Origin: Acidobacteriaceae bacterium
Lineage (GTDB): Bacteria; Acidobacteriota; Terriglobia; Bryobacterales; Bryobacteraceae
Direction: 5' to 3'
DNA: 64,000 nucleotides
NCBI GenBank assembly: GCA_019233755.1
Contig: JAFAMD010000021.1
Span: forward strand, 1-64,000
Numbering within the stretch: position 1 is the first letter of the stretch; each line of letters opens with the position of its first letter. The position numbers were made by a program, and so were the translations under genes. This document shows positions 1 through 7,995 of this stretch, in pieces. The notes beneath the pieces were generated by a model that saw only the letters and a list, made by a program, of their open reading frames with translations, searched no databases and was not told the DNA's origin.

Positions 1-157
1 ATAGCTTTGTCAGAGTCTTCGTCTCGCTGAGAAACGCGTACTCATCTGTCAGAATCTTCATCTCGCTGAGAGACGCCGACTCATCCTTTTTTCGTGACAG
101 CTTTTGCAACTTGTGTTGCCCGTCAATAACTATTCTGTTTTCAAAGAACATCCTCAT
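1..157 (-). CDS. Partial ORF with a 13-residue tandem repeat, cut by the left edge
   Basis: An open frame on the minus strand begins after a stop at 178-176. It has ATG codons at 157 and 151 and runs off the left edge without a stop, giving about 50 residues. From the second ATG the product starts MFFENRIVIDGQ and then holds two adjacent 13-residue units, DESASLSEMKILT and DEYAFLSETKTLT. The repeat period is 39 bp, so it keeps the frame, and most differences between the copies change an amino acid. A purine-rich GAGG abuts the second ATG, too close for a good ribosome binding site. I do not recognise the family. It could equally be a non-coding 39-bp repeat that happens to stay open. Confidence is low because only a fragment is visible. 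Confidence 0.3.
   Translation of the reverse strand, partial: MRMFFENRIVIDGQHKLQKLSRKKDESASLSEMKILTDEYAFLSETKTLTKL
9..86. repeat. Two-copy 39-bp imperfect tandem repeat
   Basis: Positions 9-47 and 48-86 are head-to-tail copies, both of the form gtcaga.tcttc.tctcgctgaga. A related 14-base piece (gacgccaactcatc, 364-377) matches 72-85 (gacgccgactcatc) with one difference, so the repeated material may once have extended further right. The function is unknown. Confidence 0.6.
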
Positions 158-608
158 TACGAGGAGCACCAAAATTCAGCTTTTCAGCCAAACCCCAGAA
201 ATCTGGCACCGGGACAGTTATCCCGATGATTGATTTCTGGCTTTTAGCTTTTCTTGCAGATTAGCTTCGGGTCCGCTGTTTTTGATACATCGAGGAGCCC
301 GAACGATTCACCGCAGTTCGCCTCGCTTCGATCTTTTTTGAGCCTGCGTCTTGTCTTGCTTATGACGCCAACTCATCGATCAAGCTGTATTGGCTTCGCG
401 GTTTGAGGAGGTTACTGCTTCGCTATCACAGCCGAGCTTTCAGAACGTCAACTTCTCTCGTTCTTACCGGCCCGTTGTCCTCGCTTATCGCTGCCCAACG
501 ATTGTTAGGTTAGCAACCGTTTCATCAAATCGTCAAGCATTCGAAGCAGCTTTTACGGATTTTTTTTCGCGGTCTGAAGAACCCTGTTCCCGGGGAACGA
601 CAGACAGG
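158..608. other. Intergenic stretch, no gene recognised
   Basis: About 450 bases lie between the left-edge fragment and the first complete gene. The stretch is relatively AT-rich, with T-runs near 95-102 and 562-569. It contains an exact palindrome GTTCCCCGGGAAC, read on the minus strand, just downstream of the 609-2180 gene. The palindrome has almost no loop, so it is a poor terminator hairpin. I see no tRNA cloverleaf or known RNA motif, and the plus-strand open frame here has no family signature. Confidence 0.4.
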
Positions 609-2180
609 TCAATGCAGAAGCGCTCTCATCTGACTAAAAGGAATGGCACCGTAGAAGTTGGCAAGATCCGGAACGAATGGCTGCAGCCGTACTCTGCTTG
701 CAGCCTCGACTCGACCCACGCGCTCAAGTGAGGCCGCCAACATGGCACGGGCAGCCAGATCCGCACCGCCGGACCTGTTAAGCAATTCTTGCCAGGCCTG
801 AACCGCGTCCGAATAGTAGCCAAACAGAAAATACCCGTAAGCGGCGTGAATCTCGTTACTGTGCATGTCATTGCCTGCAGCGGGCACCCTATTCACGCGC
901 TTCAGCCAGGCCGCAGGAGTTTGCGGTCTCTCGCTGAGCAGCCCCGCCAAGCTCGAGAACTCCGATGTGCCGGCCTGTTGCGCGGCAACCGCGGCGTTGC
1001 GCGCAGTTGGGAAATCGCCGGCGGCCGCTGCCCACAAAGCCGCTTCACTTAGCGCCAAAGATCGGACGCCCCGATTTTGGAACTGGCCTTCCTGCACAGC
1101 GCGGATAGCGTTTCGGGTGTCGCCAGCGTGGGCCAGCCACGATGCATGAAAGAGAGTCCTCAGGTCGGGATTCGGCACAGACGCAAGAAACTGATCGAAG
1201 AGCGAGTTCGCACGAGAACGGTCGCCTTCGAGCAGGACGCAGAACGAGAGCTGGGCCTGAACTCCCGGATTGGCATCAATCTCCAACAGCACCTTCTCGG
1301 CTTCCCGGAAACGACGCGTCTCGATCAGTCCCTGCGCATACTGTTGCCGGACGTGGACGTTTCCTGGGCTAATCCCGAGAGCTCGTTCAATGAGCTGATC
1401 ACCGCCACGGGCATTCCCTTCCAGATAGCGCGCAGATGCCAGCGCGGTGAGTTCGGCCACGTCGTTGGGGGCAACTTCGAGTACCGCTTCGACCACCCGC
1501 ATCTGCTGGGCCATTGGAGCGTGCAAAACGCGAAGGCGGAGCGCTGTGAACCGCGCCCGATCAAGCGGCGTAAACGAGGCTGAGCGGGCTTGGGCCTCTT
1601 CGAGGATAGGGGCAATCGCCTGCTGTCCTGCGGACGCCGTTGCATTCAGAAGAGCGATATAGGCCAATCCAAAATCGGGGTCGGCATTCAGACATTGATG
1701 CAGAAGCTCGACCCGGGTGCGCGCATCCTGCGTTTGCATCGCTTGAGCGAACCACTGAACTGCACGGATGTTTTGCGTCGGAAATACGGTTGCATGCGCG
1801 TCCAGGCGCTTGGCCAGCTCATTCATTAGCGGAACGATAGCGTTGACCGATGGAGCTTCGAGCGTCAGAACGCGCCGGTTCTGCTGGGTGGCGCCGTCCG
1901 TCGACGTCGCAGTAAGTTGGAGCCGGGCCTGATGGACGTGGAGCGTCATGCGAAGCACCTCTGCTGCTCCGCCTTGCAAAGCGGCAGATTCGCTGTCAGC
2001 AAGAAAAGGCACCGCCTCCCTGGCTGGAGAGAGATCCTGCTCGAGGATGATTGGCGCCGCCGCGCCCAGCCATTTTGAAGTGGAATCTTCTATCAGAACG
2101 TTTGCAGGCAAAATCGCCATCCGCCGAACAGAACGCTGCTCACGTTGACTACAGCTCACGAGAAAGCACAGAGATAACAC
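609..2180 (-). CDS. Exported TPR-like lipoprotein, function unknown
   Basis: The 523-residue product begins with a hydrophobic stretch ending LVSC, a lipobox-like site, so it is probably a lipoprotein of the cell envelope. Residues from about 140 onward form a chain of alanine-rich helical pairs, with phrases such as AIRAVQWFAQAMQ and ALASARYLEGNARGGDQLIERAL, typical of degenerate TPR solenoids that mediate protein contacts. The GTG at 2180 leaves the signal peptide without a charged n-region. The frame is open upstream to 2216 and encodes RLRPKSRALI, which would complete an ideal signal. The true start may therefore be an unusual codon (such as CTG at 2207) next to the stop of the upstream gene. 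It lies 36 bp behind another TPR gene and is probably co-transcribed with it. No enzymatic motif is visible. Confidence 0.7.
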   Translation of the reverse strand: MLSLCFLVSCSQREQRSVRRMAILPANVLIEDSTSKWLGAAAPIILEQDLSPAREAVPFLADSESAALQGGAAEVLRMTLHVHQARLQLTATSTDGATQQNRRVLTLEAPSVNAIVPLMNELAKRLDAHATVFPTQNIRAVQWFAQAMQTQDARTRVELLHQCLNADPDFGLAYIALLNATASAGQQAIAPILEEAQARSASFTPLDRARFTALRLRVLHAPMAQQMRVVEAVLEVAPNDVAELTALASARYLEGNARGGDQLIERALGISPGNVHVRQQYAQGLIETRRFREAEKVLLEIDANPGVQAQLSFCVLLEGDRSRANSLFDQFLASVPNPDLRTLFHASWLAHAGDTRNAIRAVQEGQFQNRGVRSLALSEAALWAAAAGDFPTARNAAVAAQQAGTSEFSSLAGLLSERPQTPAAWLKRVNRVPAAGNDMHSNEIHAAYGYFLFGYYSDAVQAWQELLNRSGGADLAARAMLAASLERVGRVEAASRVRLQPFVPDLANFYGAIPFSQMRALLH

Positions 2181-2216
2181 GATGAGAGCACGAGATTTAG
2201 GTCGCAGGCGGATCCT

Positions 2217-3032
2217 CTATAGCGGCTTCGGATTTTCCGCAAGAAGCTGTACGAAAGCCGGATCGGTCTTCATTGCCGCGAACTCCGGAATCTCTGGAAT
2301 TTTGCTGCGGTCCTTCACGCCTTCCTCCAGCGCCTTACGCAAATAGATTAACGCGCGGTCCTTGGCACCCGATTTGGCATATACCTTAGCAAGGTACAGG
2401 TGGAAGGTAGCGAGCTCCTGGACAGTGCGCTCCTGCATGATGGTGCCGAAGGTACCACGGTGCTCGAATACATCGGGATCCAGCTTGAGAGCGTCTTCGT
2501 AATACTCGGACGCACGCTTGTAATCCCGCCGTGCAAAATACGCCGAACCGAGGTTCGAATAGACAGAAGCGTTGTTGTTATTCGAATAGCGCAGGGCACG
2601 CTTGTAGTAACTGATAGCCCGGCGGTAACTCTTCTCGGCGTAGTAGATCGTGCCCAGGTTGTTTATCGCCTCCGCGTACTTCGGATCAAGCTTGATCGAG
2701 TGTTCGTAATTCTTCTTCGCCAGGTCGAACTGGAGAAGCTGGTGGAATGCAATACCGATCTTGTTTGCAACCACCGCTGAATCAGGACACTCGCGATACT
2801 TGTCGATGGCTTCACGATACATTTTGCGAGCCATGTAAATGTCGCCGCGCAACTCCGGAGTAAGGGGAGCCGGTTTCGGCGCCACCACAGAGGGATGCGT
2901 AGCCGACGCGCGGAGCGAAGTGGAGTCAATGGGCGGCGGGGTTTGCGGGCCGGTTTGCTGACCGGGAATCAGCGTCGCAGGCAGCAGAAAAACGGTAGAG
3001 AACGCGAGACGGATGACGGAAAAAGAGACCAT
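2217..3032 (-). CDS. Secreted tetratricopeptide repeat protein
   Basis: This 271-residue protein has an N-terminal signal peptide (hydrophobic core around residues 7-22) followed by a proline-rich linker. At least three clear TPR units lie between about 85 and 190, for example AEAINNLGTIYYAEKSYRRA and SVYSNLGSAYFARRDYKRAS. TPR solenoids bind partner proteins, so this one probably acts as a periplasmic scaffold. The ATG at 3032 is preceded by a good ribosome binding site (AAAGGGGGA, six bases away). It sits 60 bp downstream of the PBP gene and upstream of the lipoprotein gene, all on one strand. A role linked to the cell wall is an inference from this context only. Confidence 0.8.
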   Translation of the reverse strand: MVSFSVIRLAFSTVFLLPATLIPGQQTGPQTPPPIDSTSLRASATHPSVVAPKPAPLTPELRGDIYMARKMYREAIDKYRECPDSAVVANKIGIAFHQLLQFDLAKKNYEHSIKLDPKYAEAINNLGTIYYAEKSYRRAISYYKRALRYSNNNNASVYSNLGSAYFARRDYKRASEYYEDALKLDPDVFEHRGTFGTIMQERTVQELATFHLYLAKVYAKSGAKDRALIYLRKALEEGVKDRSKIPEIPEFAAMKTDPAFVQLLAENPKPL

Positions 3033-3092
3033 GGCGATCCCCCTTTCCTCCCTACTATATACCCGTTAAGGCGAGATGAGCGGAACCAAAAG

Positions 3093-5621
3093 CTAGTGGA
3101 AAATATTCTTCAGTTTGTCGAAGAAGCCCTTCTTCTTTGGCGGATTGGCGTTCGGGGACTGGGTCCCCTGACCAGGCAATCCGTTCGCGGCAGGTGCCGT
3201 AGCTACCTGAGTTGGAATGTTCGGGGCCGGGGGCAGCGCGCGACCGCCATTTCCCGAAGTTGAGGGCGAAGCGTCCCAGCCGGCAATTTCGGTGGAACCA
3301 CCTTGATGCAACGGGCAGAACTGAGTAGGCTGCGTGCCAAGAAGGTAATATTCCGTTTCCGCGTGCGGGCACGCGCTGGTGGCGAGCATTCCACTATCAG
3401 GATCGATCTGAGCACTCACCACCCCTTCGGGAACCGCGAAATCGGTGACGTCACGATACGCGCGGTGCTGGTGCGCGCGCTTCATAAAATCCGTCCAGAT
3501 AGGAAGCGCGGCCTTTGCACCTTCCATCTTGATGTCCTGGTAGTCATCGAGCCCCACCCAAACAATGCAGAGCAGTTTGGAGGTGAATCCGGCGAACCAT
3601 GCATCGTGCGAGGTGCCGGTTTTTCCGGCCGCGGGCAGGGCAAAACCACGAGCGCGTACGCCGGCCCCGGTGCCGCTGCGAAGCACTTCCTCCATCAGGC
3701 TCACCATAAGGAAGTTAATGCGCGGATCCAGAAGCTTCTTGGTTTCAGGCTGCGAGGACCAGAGGTCCGCACCGGACTTATCGACGATATGCGCGATCAG
3801 CCGCGGTTCGACCTCGATACCGTTGTTGGCAAAGATCGTGTAAGCGGCTGCCATTTCCATCGGCGTCACATCGTACGACCCGAGAGCCATCGCAGGCGTG
3901 GCGCGTATGTCTTCCAGTCCGGCCTTGTGGGCAAGTTGAGCAACGGCACCATACCCCGTCTGCTCTGCCACTTCGACGGCGGGGACGTTAAGGGAGCGCG
4001 CAAACGCAGTACGCAGCGTGATATTTCCGGCCCATTCTCCGTGATGGAAATCGACAGGCTCATAGGGCTTCCCATCAAACATGAAAGTCCGCGGTTCGTC
4101 CTCAAACATGGTGGAAGCGGTGATCGGATTCGGCTGGTCAAACAGCCCGGTGTTCAAAGCCGCAGCATAAACAAACGGTTTGAAAATACTGCCCGAGGGG
4201 CGTTTGGCGACTGCGTGATTCAGCTGGCTCAGCCCGTAGTTCTTGCCGCCAATCAGCGCTTTGACCTCGCCGGTGTGAGGATCGAGACAGATAAGTGCAA
4301 CCTGGGGATCTTCGAGCGGCCCGCCCTGCTTTTTGTGGCGTTTGGCGATGATGGCGTCAACCTCTTGCAGGCCGGCGGAAACTGCCTCCATAGCATCGCG
4401 CTGCAGATCGGGATCGATCGTGGTGTAGATCTTCGAACCGGAATCCTGGAAGTTGTGATCCTCGAAATCCTCACTCAGTTGCTCGTTGACGAGATCGACG
4501 AAATAAGGTGCGTCAGCCGACTCAGCGCCCTGCTTAGCGATCACCAGCGGCGCCGCAACCGCAGCTTCGTACTGCGATTGTGAGAGGTAGCCGTTGTCCA
4601 GCATTGCCTTAAGCACAACGTTGCGGCGAGCCTTGGCTCTCTCCGGCCAGCGCACCGGGTTCCGATAGCTGGGTTCCTGAATGAGCCCCGCCAGCGTCGC
4701 TGCTTCGGGAACCGTCAGCTGTCGGATATCCTTGCCGAAGTACGCCTGTGATGCTTCACCGAATCCGCGAATTGCAAACGAGCCGCGGCGCCCAAGATCC
4801 ACCTGATTGGCGTAATATTCAAAAATCTTTTCCTTGGTCAGCTTGCGCTCCAGGTGGATCGTGATCAACACCTCGTCGAACTTTCGGGTGTACGTCTTGC
4901 GGCTATCAAGCCACAGGTTGCGTGCAAGCTGCTGGGTCAGGGTCGAGGCGCCTTGTGCGTTGCGGTGCTCTTTCAGGTCTACAAGCATTGCCTTCACAAC
5001 GCGGATAGGATCGACGCCCGAATGCTGGAAAAACCGTTTGTCCTCAATAGAAATCACCGCCTGAACCAGAACGGGAGGGATATCTTCATAACGGACCAGC
5101 CGCCGCTTCTCGCGATTCTTATCGAAGAGCGCGCTAAGCAATTGCGGCTCGAGCGTGTACTGAGTGCGTGGCGTGTTGTCGCTCAGTGCGATGATCGATG
5201 AAATTTTTCCGTCTTCAAAACGGATAACCCCGGCCTCGGCCTTGCTGTTAGAACGATCGCCGGGAAAGATCTCAATCGCATCAGGCCTGAGGTGGAACCA
5301 GCCGATGGGATTGGTGCGGGCGTCTTCGCCGTAGCCGCTCTCACGCAGCCGTCCGGCGAACTCCAGAGGCGTTCCCGGGTCGCCGACACCAACCACTTGC
5401 GGCGCGGCGTATAAGAGAGAAGACTTCGGGAACGGCCCTTGCGCGAGCTTCTCATCAGTCAGCCGGGCGAACTTCGCGTAGTAGACGGAAAAGATAATCA
5501 CGACAATAGCGATTGCCGCGACCCCGCCGATTAACAGGAAATTGCGAATTTGATGACTGGATAGAGGGAAAGATTTGCCGGCAGAGGCCGACTTCCCCGG
5601 AAGTTTAATGCGTACAGGCAA
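3093..5621 (-). CDS. mrcB: Bifunctional penicillin-binding protein, PBP1b-like (GT51 transglycosylase plus transpeptidase)
   Basis: This 842-residue enzyme polymerises and cross-links peptidoglycan outside the inner membrane. One membrane segment lies at about 28-47. A region of about 65-160 resembles the UB2H regulatory domain of PBP1b-type enzymes. The GT51 domain follows, with catalytic Glu193 in EDKRFF and the QGASTLTQQLARN block near 223-235. The transpeptidase domain has Ser478-x-x-Lys481 (SIFK), Ser543-Leu-Asn545 and Lys667-Thr-Gly. The C-terminus is a Pro/Ala/Asn-rich tail ending in a basic stretch. The start is a TTG at 5621 with AGG about nine bases upstream; no ATG fits the membrane anchor better. 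Two TPR genes follow on the same strand. The domain assignment is firm; the choice of 1b over 1a rests on the UB2H-like segment. Confidence 0.93.
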   Translation of the reverse strand: MPVRIKLPGKSASAGKSFPLSSHQIRNFLLIGGVAAIAIVVIIFSVYYAKFARLTDEKLAQGPFPKSSLLYAAPQVVGVGDPGTPLEFAGRLRESGYGEDARTNPIGWFHLRPDAIEIFPGDRSNSKAEAGVIRFEDGKISSIIALSDNTPRTQYTLEPQLLSALFDKNREKRRLVRYEDIPPVLVQAVISIEDKRFFQHSGVDPIRVVKAMLVDLKEHRNAQGASTLTQQLARNLWLDSRKTYTRKFDEVLITIHLERKLTKEKIFEYYANQVDLGRRGSFAIRGFGEASQAYFGKDIRQLTVPEAATLAGLIQEPSYRNPVRWPERAKARRNVVLKAMLDNGYLSQSQYEAAVAAPLVIAKQGAESADAPYFVDLVNEQLSEDFEDHNFQDSGSKIYTTIDPDLQRDAMEAVSAGLQEVDAIIAKRHKKQGGPLEDPQVALICLDPHTGEVKALIGGKNYGLSQLNHAVAKRPSGSIFKPFVYAAALNTGLFDQPNPITASTMFEDEPRTFMFDGKPYEPVDFHHGEWAGNITLRTAFARSLNVPAVEVAEQTGYGAVAQLAHKAGLEDIRATPAMALGSYDVTPMEMAAAYTIFANNGIEVEPRLIAHIVDKSGADLWSSQPETKKLLDPRINFLMVSLMEEVLRSGTGAGVRARGFALPAAGKTGTSHDAWFAGFTSKLLCIVWVGLDDYQDIKMEGAKAALPIWTDFMKRAHQHRAYRDVTDFAVPEGVVSAQIDPDSGMLATSACPHAETEYYLLGTQPTQFCPLHQGGSTEIAGWDASPSTSGNGGRALPPAPNIPTQVATAPAANGLPGQGTQSPNANPPKKKGFFDKLKNIFH

Positions 5622-5682
5622 ACGAATAGCCTAAAAGATTGGTTTGGCGCTCTACCCCTAGGACGCGAAATACTGCCGCCGG

Positions 5683-6132
5683 TTACTCCCGGGTGCGTTG
5701 ATACGATTCTAACTCTTTCCAGATATTGTCGTCATGCGGCTGCCAGTCATCCGCTTGATGACCCGTAATTTGCAGTGCTTCGATACTGAGCGTGCCATGA
5801 CCGTACGGGCAAATCCATTCGGTCCGCGGCCGGCCCACAACCACGTGTCCCCAGGAGCCACGGTTGATCGGCATAATCAGGCACCTCAGACAGGTGCGGC
5901 AACGACGCCGTTGATCCCAAATGATGGCAAACAACAAGCCAGCACCCACCAGCCAGACACCCATCGTCAGGAATGTGAAAAGCAAGTCGTGGAGGAATAG
6001 CGGAGGCGGAGGCCCGAATCCCGGAAGGAGCGGAGGTGGAGTAGGATACAGAGCGACGAGAGCGGTCTGCAAAGCGAGCACGGCACCGGCGCCGGCCACA
6101 AGCTTGGCGGCGAAGTAGAGCCAGTACCTCAT
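5683..6132 (-). CDS. Small two-helix membrane protein with a cysteine-rich zinc-ribbon-like tail
   Basis: This 149-residue protein has two likely transmembrane segments (about 8-28 and 48-72), separated by a short proline-rich loop, then a cytosolic domain. The domain holds CRTCLRC near residue 80 and a later CPYGHG, a spacing that suggests metal binding, although I do not recognise the family. The ATG at 6132 has AGGATA just upstream. It lies 61 bp from the PBP gene start and could be its operon leader. No function is assigned. Confidence 0.65.
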   Translation of the reverse strand: MRYWLYFAAKLVAGAGAVLALQTALVALYPTPPPLLPGFGPPPPLFLHDLLFTFLTMGVWLVGAGLLFAIIWDQRRRCRTCLRCLIMPINRGSWGHVVVGRPRTEWICPYGHGTLSIEALQITGHQADDWQPHDDNIWKELESYQRTRE

Positions 6133-6200
6133 TATCCTAATTAGACTCTTTTCGAAACGCCCGGGGTTCCGCCACCCGGCTAGTAGCTTTGCAGGTCCGG

Positions 6201-7115
6201 CTAGCTGCGAACCAGGTTTTTGGCCAGGAACAGCAGGTTCGCCGGGCGTTCAGCCAGACGGCGCATAAAGTACGGATACCAGGCGTCACCGTAAGGTACG
6301 TAGAGCCGTAAGCGAAAGTTCCTGGAAACGAGCTCGCGCTGCAGATCGCGCCGGATCCCGAAGAGCATTTGGAATTCGAAACGGTCAGCCCCGACCTTAT
6401 GTTCTTCTACGTGCCGGATCGCTTCGCGAATCATGGTCTCATCGTGGCTCGCAATGGCAGGATAGGTGCCCTCAGAAAGCAGGAACTTCATCAATTTCAG
6501 GTAGTTGGCATCCACCTCTGGCTTTCGTGGAAAGGCAACGCCTGGCGGCTCGTGGTAGGCTCCTTTGCAGAGCCGGACGGGAATTCCTCGTTGCGAGAGC
6601 CTGCGGACATCAGCCTCGCTGCGGTATAGATATGCCTGAATCACGGCGCGCACACGGCCTCCGAAACGCTCATGCATTTCCATGACGATCTCGAGCGTTC
6701 GATCCGTGTACTCGCTTGATTCCATGTCGACTTCCACGCGGCTATTCATTGCCTGCGCACGTTTTGCCAGAGCAAACACATTCGCCCGGCAGACAGCTTC
6801 CGATAGGTCTAGCCCAAACTGCGTGAGCTTGATAGATACCGTTGCCGGCAGCCCGGCATTCTCGATTTCATCCAGCGCGGAGAGGTACGAGTCGCGCGAA
6901 TGAGCCGCATCCTCCAGCGAGTGCACATTTTCGCCAAGAAAGTCCAGGGTGGCCCAAATGTGCTCACCGGAAAGCGCTTTGAGAACCCGAACGCCTTCGG
7001 CCAGACTTTGGCCCGCGACGAAACGCGAAGTGAGATTCCGCGAGACCTTCGAGTTCTCCATCCAGTGTCGAAGCCAGCTTTGTTCGGATAGGTACAGAAG
7101 AGTACGGCGCAGCAT
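6201..7115 (-). CDS. putB: Proline dehydrogenase (FAD-dependent)
   Basis: This enzyme oxidises L-proline to pyrroline-5-carboxylate, passing electrons through FAD to the membrane quinone pool. At 304 residues it matches stand-alone PRODH enzymes rather than bifunctional PutA. Family blocks are visible in order: FLGENV near 60, SIKLTQFGLDL near 97, VEVDMESSEYTD near 128, VIQAYLYRS near 158, VRLCKGAY near 180, EFQMLFGIR near 246 and the C-terminal YVPYGDAWYPYFMRRLAERP. The last holds the Arg-x-x-Glu-Arg that binds the proline carboxylate. The start ATG at 7115 follows GGCGGTGA at nine bases. No P5C dehydrogenase gene is in the window, so the second step must be encoded elsewhere. Confidence 0.93.
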   Translation of the reverse strand: MLRRTLLYLSEQSWLRHWMENSKVSRNLTSRFVAGQSLAEGVRVLKALSGEHIWATLDFLGENVHSLEDAAHSRDSYLSALDEIENAGLPATVSIKLTQFGLDLSEAVCRANVFALAKRAQAMNSRVEVDMESSEYTDRTLEIVMEMHERFGGRVRAVIQAYLYRSEADVRRLSQRGIPVRLCKGAYHEPPGVAFPRKPEVDANYLKLMKFLLSEGTYPAIASHDETMIREAIRHVEEHKVGADRFEFQMLFGIRRDLQRELVSRNFRLRLYVPYGDAWYPYFMRRLAERPANLLFLAKNLVRS

Positions 7116-7268
7116 TTAGTTTGTTCACCGCCGGGCGCCCGACGGTAGTCTTCACTTGGCCGTGGTGTTGCGTTTGGCCTAAACCAATATAGCGGCTGTG
7201 CCATTTGGAACGAGATATCCCTCAGCGTAGACGGCGCGCCAAGCCCGCCGCCAGGCCGTGCAGATCCT

Positions 7269-7805
7269 TCAGGTAAAGACGGCGTGACTGGTGAGCGCCA
7301 GGCCGGTTCCTAACAGGGCCCCGACGAGAACATCGCTCAGGAAGTGCATGCCGAGCAGGATGCGCGAGATGGCAATGCTCAGCGCACAAAAGAGAAGCGC
7401 GGGAAGAATGACGGGATAGAACTCGCTGAGCGAAATGGCAACGGCAAACGCCGTGATCGTATGGCCGGACGGAAAAGAGAACTGGTCAGGGGGCAGCAGC
7501 GTGGCCCAGACATGTGGCTCGATCTCGCACGGCCTCCGGCGCCCCGACAGCTTCTTGAGAGACATAAAGATGCCGATGCCGACCAACGCCGCCGAACCCG
7601 CCGAAGCTATGGCTGTGAGGCGCGCGTCGCCACCAAACAGCAGTACCAGCAGACCGGCGATGTACCAGATCCATCCATCTCCGGCGCGGGTCGCTGCGAT
7701 AGCCCATAACCGGATCCATCGGGGTGCAGGCCACTTGTTGACCTTGTGCATCAGTTTATGGTCGCGGGTGGCAATGAAGTGCAGCATGCTTTGGTGGGCC
7801 GTCAT
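7269..7805 (-). CDS. PAP2-family membrane phosphatase
   Basis: This integral membrane protein (178 residues from the chosen start) carries the three acid phosphatase motifs of the PAP2 superfamily: KKLSGRRRP, FPSGHT and SRILLGMHFLSD. The conserved histidines of motifs two and three form the catalytic pair. Such enzymes dephosphorylate lipid phosphates such as phosphatidic acid or undecaprenyl pyrophosphate; which one cannot be read from the sequence. I chose the ATG at 7805 because a GGGGG stretch lies eight bases before it. The frame is open further, to 8006, but that extension would overlap the divergent glycosyltransferase gene and looks non-coding. Confidence 0.85.
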   Translation of the reverse strand: MTAHQSMLHFIATRDHKLMHKVNKWPAPRWIRLWAIAATRAGDGWIWYIAGLLVLLFGGDARLTAIASAGSAALVGIGIFMSLKKLSGRRRPCEIEPHVWATLLPPDQFSFPSGHTITAFAVAISLSEFYPVILPALLFCALSIAISRILLGMHFLSDVLVGALLGTGLALTSHAVFT

Positions 7806-7995
7806 AGCCGGGCCCCCGTGTGATGACATTTTACGAAATGGAGCATTTGTTTGCGCTGCGCTCTGACTCCTTTCTAAAGTCGCAGGAGTTACAGCACGGT
7901 GACAGGTTTGCGAAACATTGATGAAGTCGTCAGTTTTCAGTGTTTTCCTGCCGGGGTTCGTTTTGCGGGGCCTAGAAGACCAGTAGGATAAAGGA

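Noticed and set aside
390-731. Plus-strand open frame of 113 codons near the left edge
   Set aside because: It has no ribosome binding site or family signal, and its end overlaps the minus-strand TPR lipoprotein.
3303-4583. Plus-strand open frame of 426 codons
   Set aside because: It lies antisense to the PBP gene, whose motifs are unmistakable; the composition is that of a complementary-frame shadow.
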